A DNA stretch of 55,337 bases from an uncultured Coriobacteriaceae bacterium (GCA_902779135.1 CACZAR010000015.1:1-55337), one strand, 5' to 3'; shown: positions 24,006 through 35,249, numbered from the stretch's first letter. Numbers and translations are program-made. The notes: generated by a model not told the origin, from the sequence alone.

Positions 24006-24827
24006 ATGGATGAGCACAGCATCAACGATATTCTCTTCGAGGACGTCAACCTGACATACGACGGTGACGATGGGTCGCTTGTCGCCGTGCACGACCTTTC
24101 ATTCGAGGTGGCCGCAGGCGAGTCCGTTGCGTTTATCGGACCGTCTGGCTGCGGGAAGTCGACGACGCTACACATGGTCGCCGGCTTGCTCAAGCCGTCT
24201 GAAGGTCGCGTTCTCGTCGGAGGCGTTCCAGTCGACCAACCCCGTCGCGGCACCGCATTCATCCCGCAAGACCTGGGTCTTTTCCCGTGGAAGACCGTGC
24301 TTCAAAATGCAGCATTAGGCTTGACCATCCGCAAGGTTCCCGAAAGCGAAGCGCGCACGCGCGCTACCGAGGCTCTCGAAAAAGTTGGACTCTCTGGGTT
24401 CGAACGTGCGTATCCGAAAGAGCTTTCAGGTGGTATGCGCCAGCGTCTTGCGCTTGCCCGGGCACTTGCGATGGACGCCGATATCTTGTTGATGGACGAA
24501 CCGCTCTCGGCGATCGATGCGCTGCTGCGCGAGTCACTTCAAGATACGCTGCTCGATCTCTGGCTCGAACGTCGCCACACCCAGATGCTCGTCACGCACT
24601 CCATCGGAGAGGCGGTCTATCTTGGCAGGCGGATTCTCGTATTCAGCGAGCGTCCTGGCACCGTCGTTGCTGTGATCGACAATCCCGATGTGGGCATGGC
24701 GGGTTATCGTGCCTCGGCCGAGTTTTCTGCCAAGTGCCAGGAAGTCAGGATTGCTCTGGCGAACGGCTCTTCAGTTGAGACGCAAGGCGGCGACCCGACA
24801 GATTCGGGTGCGGAGGTTGTGCGATGA
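24006..24827 (+). CDS. ABC transporter ATP-binding protein, SsuB/TauB/ThiZ type
   Basis: 273 residues. Walker A GPSGCGKST (about residue 43), Q-loop FIPQDLGLFPWK, signature LSGGMRQR, Walker B ILLMDEPLSAID and switch His VTHS are present. The FPW after the Q-loop and the short C-terminal region are typical of the nitrate/sulfonate/taurine/pyrimidine-precursor group. Its last 4 bases overlap the permease start codon. No substrate-binding protein is encoded nearby, so the substrate is unknown. The start at 24006 has no strong ribosome-binding site. Confidence 0.9.
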   Translation: MDEHSINDILFEDVNLTYDGDDGSLVAVHDLSFEVAAGESVAFIGPSGCGKSTTLHMVAGLLKPSEGRVLVGGVPVDQPRRGTAFIPQDLGLFPWKTVLQNAALGLTIRKVPESEARTRATEALEKVGLSGFERAYPKELSGGMRQRLALARALAMDADILLMDEPLSAIDALLRESLQDTLLDLWLERRHTQMLVTHSIGEAVYLGRRILVFSERPGTVVAVIDNPDVGMAGYRASAEFSAKCQEVRIALANGSSVETQGGDPTDSGAEVVR

Positions 24828-25576
24828 ACCGGCCGCCTTCGATGATTCGACGCATTATCGGCTACGTGTTCGCCGTCGTGTTCATAATTGCCGGCTGGTG
24901 GATAACGGCTTTGTTGGTGAACTCGCCTGCATTGCCCACGCCCGCTGCCACCGTTGGCGTGCTTGCGCAAAACGCCCCGACGCTCGTGCCCTACTTCTGG
25001 ACGAGCGCCTACCGCGTCATCGTTTCGCTTGTCATCGGAACTGCGCTTGCCGTGCCGATTGCCCATGTTTTTGCGCGTTCCCGCACGCTTGACGCGCTGT
25101 TCGCGCCGGTGCTCTATCTGCTCTATCCGATTCCCAAAGTCGTGTTGTTGCCGATTCTACTCGTGCTTCTCGGGTTGGCGGATGCACCTAAGATTGCCCT
25201 GATTTCGTTGACGGTGTTCTTCCAGGTGCTTGTTGCGGTGCGCGACTCTGTCAAGATCGTTCCCGAAAGCGCCGTGCTTTCCATCCGCTCGCTTGGCGGA
25301 AGCCGCTGGGATGAATACCGTCACGTAGTAATCCCCGCAACGATGCCCGCGGTGTTCACCTCGCTGCGCATTGGCGTGGGCACGGCAATTGCAGTGTTGT
25401 TCATTGCGGAGGCGATGGCCGGCTCGACAGGCTTGGGCTATTTCATCATGCAGTCTTGGTCGATGGTCAATTACCCGCGCATGTTCGCGGGCATCATCGC
25501 ACTTGCCCTGCTGGGCGTCGTGCTCTACGCCATTTTCGACATCATCGAGCGCCGCCTCACCCGTTGGCGCAGCTAA
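24824..25576 (+). CDS. ABC transporter permease, SsuC/ThiX type
   Basis: 250 residues with six membrane helices and the BPD_transp_1 EAA loop in the segment starting ESAVLSIRSLGGSRWDEYRHVVIPATMP (only its core SLGGSRWDEYRHVVIP is diagnostic). It is coupled to the preceding ATPase by an ATGA overlap, so the two form one importer. The periplasmic or lipoprotein binding subunit is missing from the locus. Confidence 0.9.
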   Translation: MNRPPSMIRRIIGYVFAVVFIIAGWWITALLVNSPALPTPAATVGVLAQNAPTLVPYFWTSAYRVIVSLVIGTALAVPIAHVFARSRTLDALFAPVLYLLYPIPKVVLLPILLVLLGLADAPKIALISLTVFFQVLVAVRDSVKIVPESAVLSIRSLGGSRWDEYRHVVIPATMPAVFTSLRIGVGTAIAVLFIAEAMAGSTGLGYFIMQSWSMVNYPRMFAGIIALALLGVVLYAIFDIIERRLTRWRS

Positions 25577-25595
25577 TCCGAAGTTGTTTTAGAGC

Positions 25596-26069
25596 CTACC
25601 GACGTGGGAGCGATTTCAGCAGCTTCCAGGCCTTTTGCTTGCCAGCATCGGACTTCATGAGATCGTCGAGGTTGCGGAACATGACGGCGGGACGGCCGAG
25701 TACACGTGCAGGTGCGTCTTGCTCGAACTGCGAGCGGTATGCCAAGCAAGCGAGTGAGACCACCTCTGCGTCGGCGCAGATCAGCAGCAGGGGATCGAGG
25801 CCTTCGACAAGCAGGAAGAGCGCTTGGGAATCGAGAGGGATATCGCCGCCTTCGGCCGAAGCGTCAAGTGGTTCGATGGTCGCTACGGAGAAGGCGTCGG
25901 TTCCATACCCAAATGCGGCAAACGACTTGTCGAGAGCATCCAAGGAAGCATCGCACGGTCGCTTCGAAGCCAGCACGAGTGCTGCACGGCCCGCATCGCC
26001 TTCGACGTAATCGCCGAAAAGCTCGAAAATACTAGCCGCTCCCGCTCCATATATGTTACTCTGCGCCAT
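25596..26069 (-). CDS. conserved-looking protein of unknown function
   Basis: 157 residues, predicted soluble, with no membrane segment or signal. It appears alpha/beta with several hydrophobic strands (AALVLAS, ALFLLVEG, PLLLICADAEVVSLACLAY) and ends in a basic helix. I do not recognise the family. The start at 26069 was chosen over 26129 because GGGGAA precedes it, though at a slightly long distance (about 10 bases). It is convergent with the ABC permease gene and divergent from the nikR unit. Confidence 0.65.
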   Translation of the reverse strand: MAQSNIYGAGAASIFELFGDYVEGDAGRAALVLASKRPCDASLDALDKSFAAFGYGTDAFSVATIEPLDASAEGGDIPLDSQALFLLVEGLDPLLLICADAEVVSLACLAYRSQFEQDAPARVLGRPAVMFRNLDDLMKSDAGKQKAWKLLKSLPRR

Positions 26070-26086
26070 TATTTTCACACTTCCCC

Positions 26087-26115
26087 TTGCGAAATGCCGC
26101 AAGCGCTCGTATAAC
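26087..26115 (+). promoter_or_regulatory. promoter of the nikR unit
   Basis: TTGCGA and TATAAC are separated by 17 bases, 72 bases before the first gene. No copy of the E. coli NikR operator (GTATGA-N16-TCATAC) was found here. Confidence 0.5.
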
Positions 26116-26187
26116 AGACATGATAGCAAGGTTGGTGAAGCGGTGGAGGGGTTCTCCTCGGCTTCGTCAAAACGAAAGGAACGTCAT

Positions 26188-26442
26188 ATGTGCAGCAACG
26201 GTATCAACACTGGACAATTCGAGCAGATGATCGACCAGATCGACGACCATATCAAGCTCGAGCGCCGCTGGGTTCACAACCTGGCCCATCAAGCGGGCGA
26301 CGCGGGTTTCAGCAAAACCGACGATAAGCTCCATTCCGCACAAGAGCTGCTCGACGAGGTGCGTGCCTTGTTGGCGGACGCGAAGGATGAGCTCGAAGAA
26401 GAAGCTGCATCCGCGCCGGGCGTAACGGTCAGTTTGGTTTAG
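26188..26442 (+). CDS. small helical protein cotranscribed with nikR
   Basis: 84 residues. After a short start (MCSNG), most of the protein is amphipathic helix rich in Asp, Glu and Leu, with four histidines in the first half (DDHIKLERRWVHNLAHQAG and KLHSA) and an acidic second half. This could be a two-helix or coiled-coil protein. The start follows GAAAGGA. nikR begins 8 bases after its stop codon, so a nickel-related role is a reasonable guess, but no family is recognised. Confidence 0.75.
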   Translation: MCSNGINTGQFEQMIDQIDDHIKLERRWVHNLAHQAGDAGFSKTDDKLHSAQELLDEVRALLADAKDELEEEAASAPGVTVSLV

Positions 26443-26450
26443 GGGCTCGC

Positions 26451-26873
26451 ATGTCGAACGAACTTGCCCGTTTCTCGGTTGCGATGCCCGAGGACCTGCT
26501 CATGCGCTTCGACGGCTTCGTCGCCCGTCGTGGTTTGGCGAAGAATCGAAGCGAAGTTGTTCGTGACCTGGTGCGCGAGGCGCTCATCGCCGAAGAGGCC
26601 GAACTGCCCGGCACTGAGGTCATGGGCACGCTGACCATCGTGTTCAACCACCATTCCCACGACGTGCAGGAGAAGCTGCATCACATCCAGCACGCTCACT
26701 ACACCGAGGTCGTCTCGACCACGCACGTGCATCTCGACGAGGACAACTGCCTCGAGGTCATCATCCTGCGTGGCGAGGCAACTGACGTGCGCGACATCGC
26801 GGATGTCATTTTGGGCACGAAAGGTGTCAAGAACGGCGGTCTTGTCGTCACCACGACTGGTCAAATGATCTAA
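26451..26873 (+). CDS. nikR: nickel-responsive regulator NikR
   Basis: 140 residues. An N-terminal ribbon-helix-helix DNA-binding domain (about 1-48, ARFSVAMPEDLLMRFDGF) is followed by an ACT-like nickel-binding domain. The high-affinity nickel ligands are conserved: the first His in the HHSHD region and the motif THVHLDEDNC, which has the same His-x-His-x5-Cys spacing as E. coli His87, His89 and Cys95. It represses nickel uptake when nickel is bound. hypE follows, which fits nickel supply for hydrogenase. Confidence 0.94.
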   Translation: MSNELARFSVAMPEDLLMRFDGFVARRGLAKNRSEVVRDLVREALIAEEAELPGTEVMGTLTIVFNHHSHDVQEKLHHIQHAHYTEVVSTTHVHLDEDNCLEVIILRGEATDVRDIADVILGTKGVKNGGLVVTTTGQMI

Positions 26874-26885
26874 GCGCAACCAGAG

Positions 26886-26919
26886 CGCGGCAGGACGGCG
26901 ATTGTTCTGCCGCGTTTTA
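26886..26919 (+). terminator. terminator between nikR and hypE
   Basis: CGCGGCAGGA pairs with TTCTGCCGCG (one G-T pair), followed by TTTTAA. Confidence 0.7.
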
Positions 26920-26972
26920 AATGTGACGGCAAGGCTGCTCTTCCGTCACGTCCTGAGCAATTGGAGTTTCAA

Positions 26973-27998
26973 ATGGAAGATAAGGTTTTGCTCGGCCACG
27001 GCAGTGGCGGCACGATGATGCGTCGCATCATCGACGAGGTGTTCTTCGAGGCATATGCGGGCGACGAGCTGCGTCGCGGTGACGATGCCGCAGTGCTTCC
27101 CGAGTTGCCCGAAGGCGCCCGCCTTGCGTTCTCGACCGACAGTTTCGTAGTGACGCCGCATTTCTTCCCCGGTGGCGACATCGGGCATCTTGCGATTTGC
27201 GGAACGGTGAACGACATCGCCACGAGCGGTGCCAAACCGCTCTATCTGAGCTGCGGTTTCATTCTTGAAGAAGGCTATCCCATCGCCGATCTCAAGCGTA
27301 TTTGCAAGAGCATGGCCGATGTGGCCATCGAGGCAGGCGTGAAGCTCGTAACGGGCGACACGAAGGTTGTCAACAAGGGCCATGGCGACGGTGTGTACAT
27401 CAACACGAGTGGAATCGGCGTTGTGCCCGAAGGGGTCGATCTGGGTGGAGCGAAGTGCCAGCCCGGCGATGTCGTGCTCGTCAGCGGCACGCTTGGCGAC
27501 CATGGGATCACCATCATGAGCTGTCGCGAATCGCTGTCGTTCTCGGCCGATGTCAAGAGCGATGCGGCGCCTTTGAACCATCTGATAGCCGACGTGTTAG
27601 AAGCCGCTCCTGGAGCCGTGCGCTGCTTCCGCGACCCGACCCGTGGCGGTCTGGCGTCGACGCTCAACGAACTCGCCGAGCAATCACAGGTCGATATCGC
27701 CATCGACGAAGACGCAGTGCCGGTGCGCGACGCGGTACGCGGCGCATGCGACATGTTGGGCTATGACGTGTTCCAGGTCGCAAACGAGGGAAAGATGGTT
27801 TGCATCGTTTCCGCAGAGGTTGCTGACCAGGTGCTTTCTGCTATGCAAGCCAATAAATACGGTGTCGACGCCGCCATCATCGGCGAGGTGAGCGCAGTAC
27901 AGCCGGACCGCGGTCCGAAAGTGTTCGTACGCAATGCATTCGGCGGGCGTCGGATTCTGGACATGCTCGTTGGAGAGCAGCTTCCCCGTATCTGCTAG
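26973..27998 (+). CDS. hypE: hydrogenase maturation factor HypE
   Basis: 341 residues of the PurM/AIR-synthase-like fold. HypE dehydrates the thiocarbamoyl group on its C-terminal cysteine to a cyanide ligand for the NiFe hydrogenase active site. Seen here are the N-terminal GHGSGG motif, GDDAAVL, the ATP-binding GTVNDIATSGA and the invariant C-terminal PRIC. The other hyp genes and the hydrogenase itself are not in this window. The ATG at 26973 follows GGAG. Confidence 0.96.
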   Translation: MEDKVLLGHGSGGTMMRRIIDEVFFEAYAGDELRRGDDAAVLPELPEGARLAFSTDSFVVTPHFFPGGDIGHLAICGTVNDIATSGAKPLYLSCGFILEEGYPIADLKRICKSMADVAIEAGVKLVTGDTKVVNKGHGDGVYINTSGIGVVPEGVDLGGAKCQPGDVVLVSGTLGDHGITIMSCRESLSFSADVKSDAAPLNHLIADVLEAAPGAVRCFRDPTRGGLASTLNELAEQSQVDIAIDEDAVPVRDAVRGACDMLGYDVFQVANEGKMVCIVSAEVADQVLSAMQANKYGVDAAIIGEVSAVQPDRGPKVFVRNAFGGRRILDMLVGEQLPRIC

Positions 27999-28029
27999 GA
28001 TCTCATTGCCGAAAAAAGGAAAACAGTAC

Positions 28030-28057
28030 TTGCAAATGCGGCAAGTAATGGTATCTT
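28030..28057 (+). promoter_or_regulatory. possible promoter of the ferredoxin gene
   Basis: TTGCAA and TATCTT are separated by 16 bases, 54 bases before the start codon. Confidence 0.4.
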
Positions 28058-28111
28058 GCGCAAAGAGAGATTCTTAGGGGTACCTAGCTTTGATTGGAAA
28101 AGGAGTTCACT

Positions 28112-28300
28112 ATGGCACGTCCCTTGATTGATGCTGACGAGTGCATCGGTTGTGGCATTTGCGTCGACGCTTGCCCGCAAGAAGTTCTGGAAGTTCCTGG
28201 CGGTGTCGCCGAAGTCGTGAACGAAGATGCTTGCATCGGTTGCGGCGAATGCCTCGAGGAGTGCCCGATGGGTGCAATCACCGAGATTGCCGAGGATTAA
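28112..28300 (+). CDS. 2[4Fe-4S] ferredoxin
   Basis: 62 residues with two complete cluster motifs, CIGCGICVDACP and CIGCGECLEECP, typical of low-potential clostridial-type ferredoxins that carry electrons in anaerobic metabolism. The start follows AAAGGAG. It is a single gene with its own terminator. Confidence 0.95.
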   Translation: MARPLIDADECIGCGICVDACPQEVLEVPGGVAEVVNEDACIGCGECLEECPMGAITEIAED

Positions 28301-28330
28301 CGAAGAGAATCCAAGCTTCATATGAGATCT

Positions 28331-28356
28331 AGGCCTGCTTTCGAGCAGGCCTTTTT
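28331..28356 (+). terminator. intrinsic terminator of the ferredoxin gene
   Basis: AGGCCTGCT-TTCG-AGCAGGCCT followed by a T-run; perfect nine-pair stem. Confidence 0.92.
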
Positions 28357-28405
28357 GCTGTTCAAACACATAGTTGACAGAATTATGACACCTCACAGCA
28401 TATAA

Positions 28406-28435
28406 CTTGACATGACATGACTCAGATTTTATAGT
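28406..28435 (+). promoter_or_regulatory. dnaK promoter overlapped by a HAIR-type HspR operator
   Basis: A consensus TTGACA (28407-28412) is 17 bases from TATAGT (28430-28435). The same stretch contains CTTGACA-N7-ACTCAGA (28406-28426), close to the HAIR consensus CTTGAGT-N7-ACTCAAG bound by HspR. A repressor here would block the -35 box. The leader to the dnaK ATG is about 100 bases. Confidence 0.75.
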
Positions 28436-28540
28436 TGACATCGTTGAAGATAAGCTCGCATGTCTTCAGGTAGGTTTAAGCGAGCGCTGCAACACTTATA
28501 TATAAGGTAACAATGTCCGAAGGGATGAGAGGTAATACAA

Positions 28541-30397
28541 ATGGCAAAGATTCTTGGTATCGACTTGGGCACCACCAACTCGGCGATGGCGGTCATGGAG
28601 GGCACCGTGCCCGAAATCCTCGTCAACGCAGAGGGTGACCGCACCACGCCTTCGGTCGAGGGCTTCCGCAAAGATGGCGAGCGCGTCGTGGGCAAGGCTG
28701 CAAAGAACCAGGCAGTCACGAACCCCGAGAACACGGTCAGCTCCATCAAGCGCTTCATCGGCCGCGCGTACTCCGAGACCCTCGAAGAGCAGAAGACCGT
28801 TTCGTACAACATCAAGCAAGGCAAGGACGGCCGTGCAGTTGTAGAGATCGACGGCAAGGACTACACCCCCGAGGAGATTTCGGCAATGGTCCTGCAGAAG
28901 ATGAAGAACGACGCTGAAAAGCAGCTGGGCGAGCCCATCACCCAGGCTGTCATCACCGTTCCGGCATACTTCAACGACGCTCAGCGTCAGGCCACGAAGG
29001 ATGCCGGCAAGATCGCAGGCCTCGAAGTTCTGCGCATCATCAACGAGCCGACAGCTGCAGCTTTGGCCTATGGCCTCGACAAGACGAACAAAGACGAGAA
29101 GATTCTCGTCTTCGACCTGGGTGGCGACGACTGGGATCAGCGTGTCATCAATTGGCTTGCCGACAAGTTCCAGGCCGAGAACGGCATCGACCTGCGCACC
29201 GACAAGATGGCTCTGCAGCGCCTGAAGGAAGCTTCCGAGAAGGCCAAGATCGAGCTGTCTTCCGTCACGCAGACCAACATCAACCTGCCGTTCATCACGG
29301 CAGACGCTTCCGGCCCGAAGCACCTCGACTACACGCTGACACGTGCTGAGTTCGAGCGCATCACCCGCGACCTGCTCGATCGTTGCCGCAAGCCTGTTGA
29401 GCAAGCGCTGCAGGACGCTGGCTACACGTCCAGCCAGATCGACGAGGTCATCCTGGTCGGTGGCTCCACCCGCATGCCCGCCGTGCAGGAGCTCGTCAAG
29501 ACCATCACGGGCAAGCAGCCGAACATGTCGGTCAACCCCGACGAGGTTGTTGCCATGGGCGCAGCTGTTCAGGGCGGCGTTCTCGCTGGCGACGTCCAGG
29601 GCATCCTGTTGCTCGACGTCACCCCGCTGTCGCTCGGTGTTGAGACGCTCGGCGGTGTCATGACGAAGATGATCGACCGCAACACGACCATCCCGACCCG
29701 CAAGTCCGAGATCTACTCGACCGCAGCTGACAACCAGACGTCTGTCGAGATTCATGTCCTGCAGGGCGAGCGCCCGATGGCACGTGACAACAAGACGCTT
29801 GGCCGCTTCCAGCTCTCCGGCATTCCGGCCGCACGTCGTGGCGTGCCGCAGATTGAGGTCACGTTCGACATCGATGCCAACGGCATTGTGAACGTCTCCG
29901 CCAAGGACCTGGGCACCGGCCAGCAGCAGCAGATCACCATCTCCGGCTCCACGGCCCTGTCCGACGACGAAGTCGATCGCATGGTCAAGGATGCCGAGGC
30001 CCACGCTGAGGAAGACAAGCGTATCAAGGAAGAGGCCGAGGTCCGCAACAACTGCGACAGCCTGGTCAACGCCACCGAGCAAACGCTGCGCGAGCTTGGC
30101 GACAAGGTTCCGGCAGATGCCAAGTCCCAGGCGGAAGGCGCAATCGAGCAGGCCAAGACCGCTCTTCAGGGCACCGACATCGAGGCAATCAAGTCGGCTA
30201 CCGAGGCTCTGCAAGAAGCCGGTTACAAGCTGGCCGAGATTGTCTACTCGCAGAATGGTGCCCAGGGCGCCAGCGGGTTCGACCCCGCAGCTGCCGCCGC
30301 TGCCGCTGCTGCGGCCCAGGGTGCGCAGAGCGCTCCGGCTGACGATGGCACCATCGAGGCCGACTACGAGGTCGTCGATCCTGACGAGGAGAAATAG
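28541..30397 (+). CDS. dnaK: Hsp70 chaperone DnaK with an in-frame gap in the ATPase domain
   Basis: 618 residues. The N-terminal IDLGTTNS phosphate-1 motif, the VPAYFND segment, [12 protein letters not shown], the adenosine motif VGGSTRMP, the substrate-binding domain and the C-terminal EADYEVVD tail are all normal. At residues 190-200, however, the sequence runs LVFDLGG directly into DDWDQRV. Normal DnaK has LGGGTFD and about 25 more residues before the LGGDDWD-like segment. About 28 residues, including the phosphate-2 motif and the Thr next to it, are therefore missing in frame. This should cripple ATP hydrolysis. Either the gene is really damaged or two short CTGGGTGGC repeats were collapsed in assembly. 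It heads the grpE-dnaJ-hspR-clpB operon. Confidence 0.93.
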   Translation: MAKILGIDLGTTNSAMAVMEGTVPEILVNAEGDRTTPSVEGFRKDGERVVGKAAKNQAVTNPENTVSSIKRFIGRAYSETLEEQKTVSYNIKQGKDGRAVVEIDGKDYTPEEISAMVLQKMKNDAEKQLGEPITQAVITVPAYFNDAQRQATKDAGKIAGLEVLRIINEPTAAALAYGLDKTNKDEKILVFDLGGDDWDQRVINWLADKFQAENGIDLRTDKMALQRLKEASEKAKIELSSVTQTNINLPFITADASGPKHLDYTLTRAEFERITRDLLDRCRKPVEQALQDAGYTSSQIDEVILVGGSTRMPAVQELVKTITGKQPNMSVNPDEVVAMGAAVQGGVLAGDVQGILLLDVTPLSLGVETLGGVMTKMIDRNTTIPTRKSEIYSTAADNQTSVEIHVLQGERPMARDNKTLGRFQLSGIPAARRGVPQIEVTFDIDANGIVNVSAKDLGTGQQQQITISGSTALSDDEVDRMVKDAEAHAEEDKRIKEEAEVRNNCDSLVNATEQTLRELGDKVPADAKSQAEGAIEQAKTALQGTDIEAIKSATEALQEAGYKLAEIVYSQNGAQGASGFDPAAAAAAAAAAQGAQSAPADDGTIEADYEVVDPDEEK

Positions 30398-30399
30398 AG

Positions 30400-31092
30400 A
30401 TGACGAAGCGTAAAGACGAAGACGTCAAAGAAGGCTTCCAGATTCCGATTGAAGATGCTGCCGACGAAGCTGCGTCTGACGAAGTAGCTGCCGAAGAGGC
30501 CGAGACGGAAGAGGCCGAGATCGTCGAAGACGCCCAAGCTGCTGAGGAGGACATCGTGTCCGAAGCCGAAGCGGTTGTGGAGGAAGCCGCGGCTGCTGCC
30601 ACCGGCGAGCTCGAAAAGCTGCGCAAGGAAGCATCCGATTGGCAAGATCGCTACCTGCGTCTGCATGCCGAGTGGGACACCTACCGTCGTCGCACGAGCG
30701 AGCAGCGCGCGGAAGAGAAGACCCGCGCCGCCGAGAAGCTGGTCGAGAGCATGCTTCCCGTTCTTGACGATTTCGAGCGCTCGATCGCCTATGCGACCGA
30801 AAACGGCGAAGCCGGCTTGCTCGAAGGCGTGAAAGCGGTCCAGGCAAAGCTGATGGACGTGCTTGTGAAAGGCGGCGTCCAGGTGATCGATCCGGCGGGC
30901 GAAGCGTTCGACGCTCTTGAAGCCCAAGCCGTCGGCACCGTGCCCGACGAGGAAGCGTTCGACGAAACCGTCCACGACGTCTACCAAAAGGGTTACAAGA
31001 TGGGCAAAAAGGTGATCAGGCCCGCAATGGTGACGATCACCACGGGCGGCCCGAAGCGCCCGAAGCCGGAAGAGTCCGGTGACGAAGAGTAG
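30400..31092 (+). CDS. grpE: nucleotide exchange factor GrpE
   Basis: 230 residues. An acidic Ala/Glu-rich N-terminal third (about 1-75) is followed by the long coiled-coil (about 70-135; LRLHAEWDTYRRRT) and the C-terminal beta domain (about 170-215; VQVIDPAGEAFD). GrpE releases ADP from DnaK. It starts 2 bases after the dnaK stop codon. Confidence 0.95.
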   Translation: MTKRKDEDVKEGFQIPIEDAADEAASDEVAAEEAETEEAEIVEDAQAAEEDIVSEAEAVVEEAAAAATGELEKLRKEASDWQDRYLRLHAEWDTYRRRTSEQRAEEKTRAAEKLVESMLPVLDDFERSIAYATENGEAGLLEGVKAVQAKLMDVLVKGGVQVIDPAGEAFDALEAQAVGTVPDEEAFDETVHDVYQKGYKMGKKVIRPAMVTITTGGPKRPKPEESGDEE

Positions 31093-31096
31093 CACA

Positions 31097-31126
31097 AAGG
31101 GCGGGCTCGAAGCTCGCCCTTGTTTT
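31097..31126 (+). terminator. intra-operon hairpin between grpE and dnaJ
   Basis: An 11-pair stem with one mismatch (AAGGGCGGGCT with AGCTCGCCCTT) is followed by GTTTTA. It may reduce read-through into dnaJ or mark an mRNA processing point. Confidence 0.6.
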
Positions 31127-31145
31127 AGGAAAGGTGGTGTGAGAT

Positions 31146-32075
31146 ATGGCCGGTAAGCCGGATTATTACAAGACGCTCGGCGTGTCGAAGAACGCCACTG
31201 CAGACGAGATCAAGAAAGCCTACCGCAAGGCCGCGCGTGAGAACCATCCCGACGCCGGAGGCGACGAGGAGAAGTTCAAGGACATCAACGAGGCATACGA
31301 GGTGCTGTCCGACGAAAAGAAGCGCAAGATCTACGACCAGTACGGCACGGCCGACCAAAGCCAAATCCCCTTCAACTGGGGTGGTGGCACAGGCGGTGCG
31401 AGTGTCAACTTCGAAGATATCTTCGGCGGTGCTGGCGGTTGGGCCGACATCCTGGAACGCCTGCGCAACGGCGAAGGCGCATTCGGCACCGATTGGGATT
31501 TCGGCAACATCGGAGGCGGTTACGCCTATGGTGGGGCGCCGCGTCCGAAGAAGGGCCAGGATACGACCGTGAACTTGCAGATCACGTTCGACGAGGCGTT
31601 CAACGGCACGACCAAGCGCGTGACCGTGCGCATTCCCGGACGGCAAGAGGCCACCACGCTTGACGTGAAGGTTCCGGCAGGCGCCAACGACGGCGACCGC
31701 CAGCGCTTCCGCGGCCAAGGCGTTCCGGGTCAGAACGGTGGGGCAGCGGGCGACCTGATCATAACGATGAAGATCGCGCCGCATCCGACGTTCAGCAGGA
31801 AGGGCGCCGACGTCCACACGTCAGCGACGGTCAACATGGCCGAAGCTGCGCTTGGCACGAGCATCGTGGTCGATGCTCCCGACGGTTCGAAGATCCGCAT
31901 GAAAGTGCCTGCAGGCACGCAGGCAGGCACGGTGCTCTCGGTCAAGGGCAAGGGTGCACCGCGTGTGAAGGGCACGGGCAACGGCGACTTGAAGGTCACC
32001 GTCAACGTTCCCGTTCCCACCAACTTGAATGACGCTCAGCGCGCTGCGCTCGAGGCGTTCAGGGACGCTTCCTAG
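31146..32075 (+). CDS. dnaJ: J-domain co-chaperone (DnaJ/CbpA type without zinc finger)
   Basis: 309 residues. The J domain covers about 1-70, with the HPD triad in NHPDAGG. A glycine-rich linker ([13 protein letters not shown]) follows, then two C-terminal substrate-binding domains (about 140-305). The CxxCxGxG zinc finger of full DnaJ is absent, so it is a type II (CbpA-like) co-chaperone. It stimulates DnaK and delivers substrates to it. It lies between grpE and hspR. Confidence 0.94.
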   Translation: MAGKPDYYKTLGVSKNATADEIKKAYRKAARENHPDAGGDEEKFKDINEAYEVLSDEKKRKIYDQYGTADQSQIPFNWGGGTGGASVNFEDIFGGAGGWADILERLRNGEGAFGTDWDFGNIGGGYAYGGAPRPKKGQDTTVNLQITFDEAFNGTTKRVTVRIPGRQEATTLDVKVPAGANDGDRQRFRGQGVPGQNGGAAGDLIITMKIAPHPTFSRKGADVHTSATVNMAEAALGTSIVVDAPDGSKIRMKVPAGTQAGTVLSVKGKGAPRVKGTGNGDLKVTVNVPVPTNLNDAQRAALEAFRDAS

Positions 32076-32085
32076 AAAAGCGAGC

Positions 32086-32108
32086 TAGCCAAAAAGCCGT
32101 TTTGGTTA
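32086..32108 (+). repeat. small hairpin between dnaJ and hspR
   Basis: TAGCCAAAA and TTTTGGTTA pair (one G-T) around AGCCG. There is no T-run after it, so it is probably an mRNA-stability hairpin rather than a terminator. Confidence 0.4.
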
Positions 32109-32124
32109 GTCGAGGAGGAAAAAG

Positions 32125-32514
32125 ATGAACGAGCAAGATCGAAATAGACCGCTGTACATGATCGGCGTTGCAGCTGAGCTTGCGGGGATGCATCCGCAAA
32201 CCTTGCGCTCGTACGAGCAAAAAGGGTTGGTGACGCCCCAACGCACGCGCGGCAACACGCGCATGTACTCGCAGGCCGACATCGAGCGGCTCGCATTGAT
32301 CAACGAGCTGACCGATGAAGGCATCAACCTTGCAGGCGTCATTCGCATCCTCGACCTACGGGGAAGGCTCGATGAGCGCGACCGCGAAATTGACGACTTG
32401 CACCGTCGCGTGAGGCGCCTTGCAGACCGCGTGCACGAGCTCGAGACGCGCGAAAGCGTGAACTCCCTCGTCCGCACAGGCGGAACCACGCTCGCCATAA
32501 GGCGAGTTCACTAG
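32125..32514 (+). CDS. hspR: MerR-family heat-shock repressor HspR
   Basis: 129 residues. An N-terminal MerR-type winged helix (about 10-80; YMIGVAAELAGMHPQTLRSYEQKGLV) is followed by a coiled-coil (about 85-115). In actinobacteria HspR binds HAIR sites, with DnaK as co-repressor, and controls the dnaK and clpB genes. A matching HAIR-like site overlaps the promoter at 28406. Start follows GAGGAGG. Confidence 0.94.
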   Translation: MNEQDRNRPLYMIGVAAELAGMHPQTLRSYEQKGLVTPQRTRGNTRMYSQADIERLALINELTDEGINLAGVIRILDLRGRLDERDREIDDLHRRVRRLADRVHELETRESVNSLVRTGGTTLAIRRVH

Positions 32515-32541
32515 TCAATTCACTGAGAAGGTGATGAAGAT

Positions 32542-35169
<2,628 letters not shown>

Positions 35170-35171
35170 GA

Positions 35172-35206
35172 AACCTGACAGTGGGGACAGTTCCCACTGT
35201 CAGGTT
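35172..35206 (+). terminator. long hairpin after clpB
   Basis: A perfect 14-pair stem, AACCTGACAGTGGG with its complement, closes a seven-base loop. No T-run follows; instead TATAAT (35206-35211) begins at the last base of the stem. It probably ends the clpB message, and could also sit at the promoter of the next gene. Confidence 0.6.
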
Positions 35207-35249
35207 ATAATAGTCCGGCTAATGAAACGATAATGACAAGGGGGCCGTT

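Noticed and set aside
26070-26187. A NikR operator in front of the nikR unit
   Set aside because: No GTATGA-N16-TCATAC-like pair is present on either strand.
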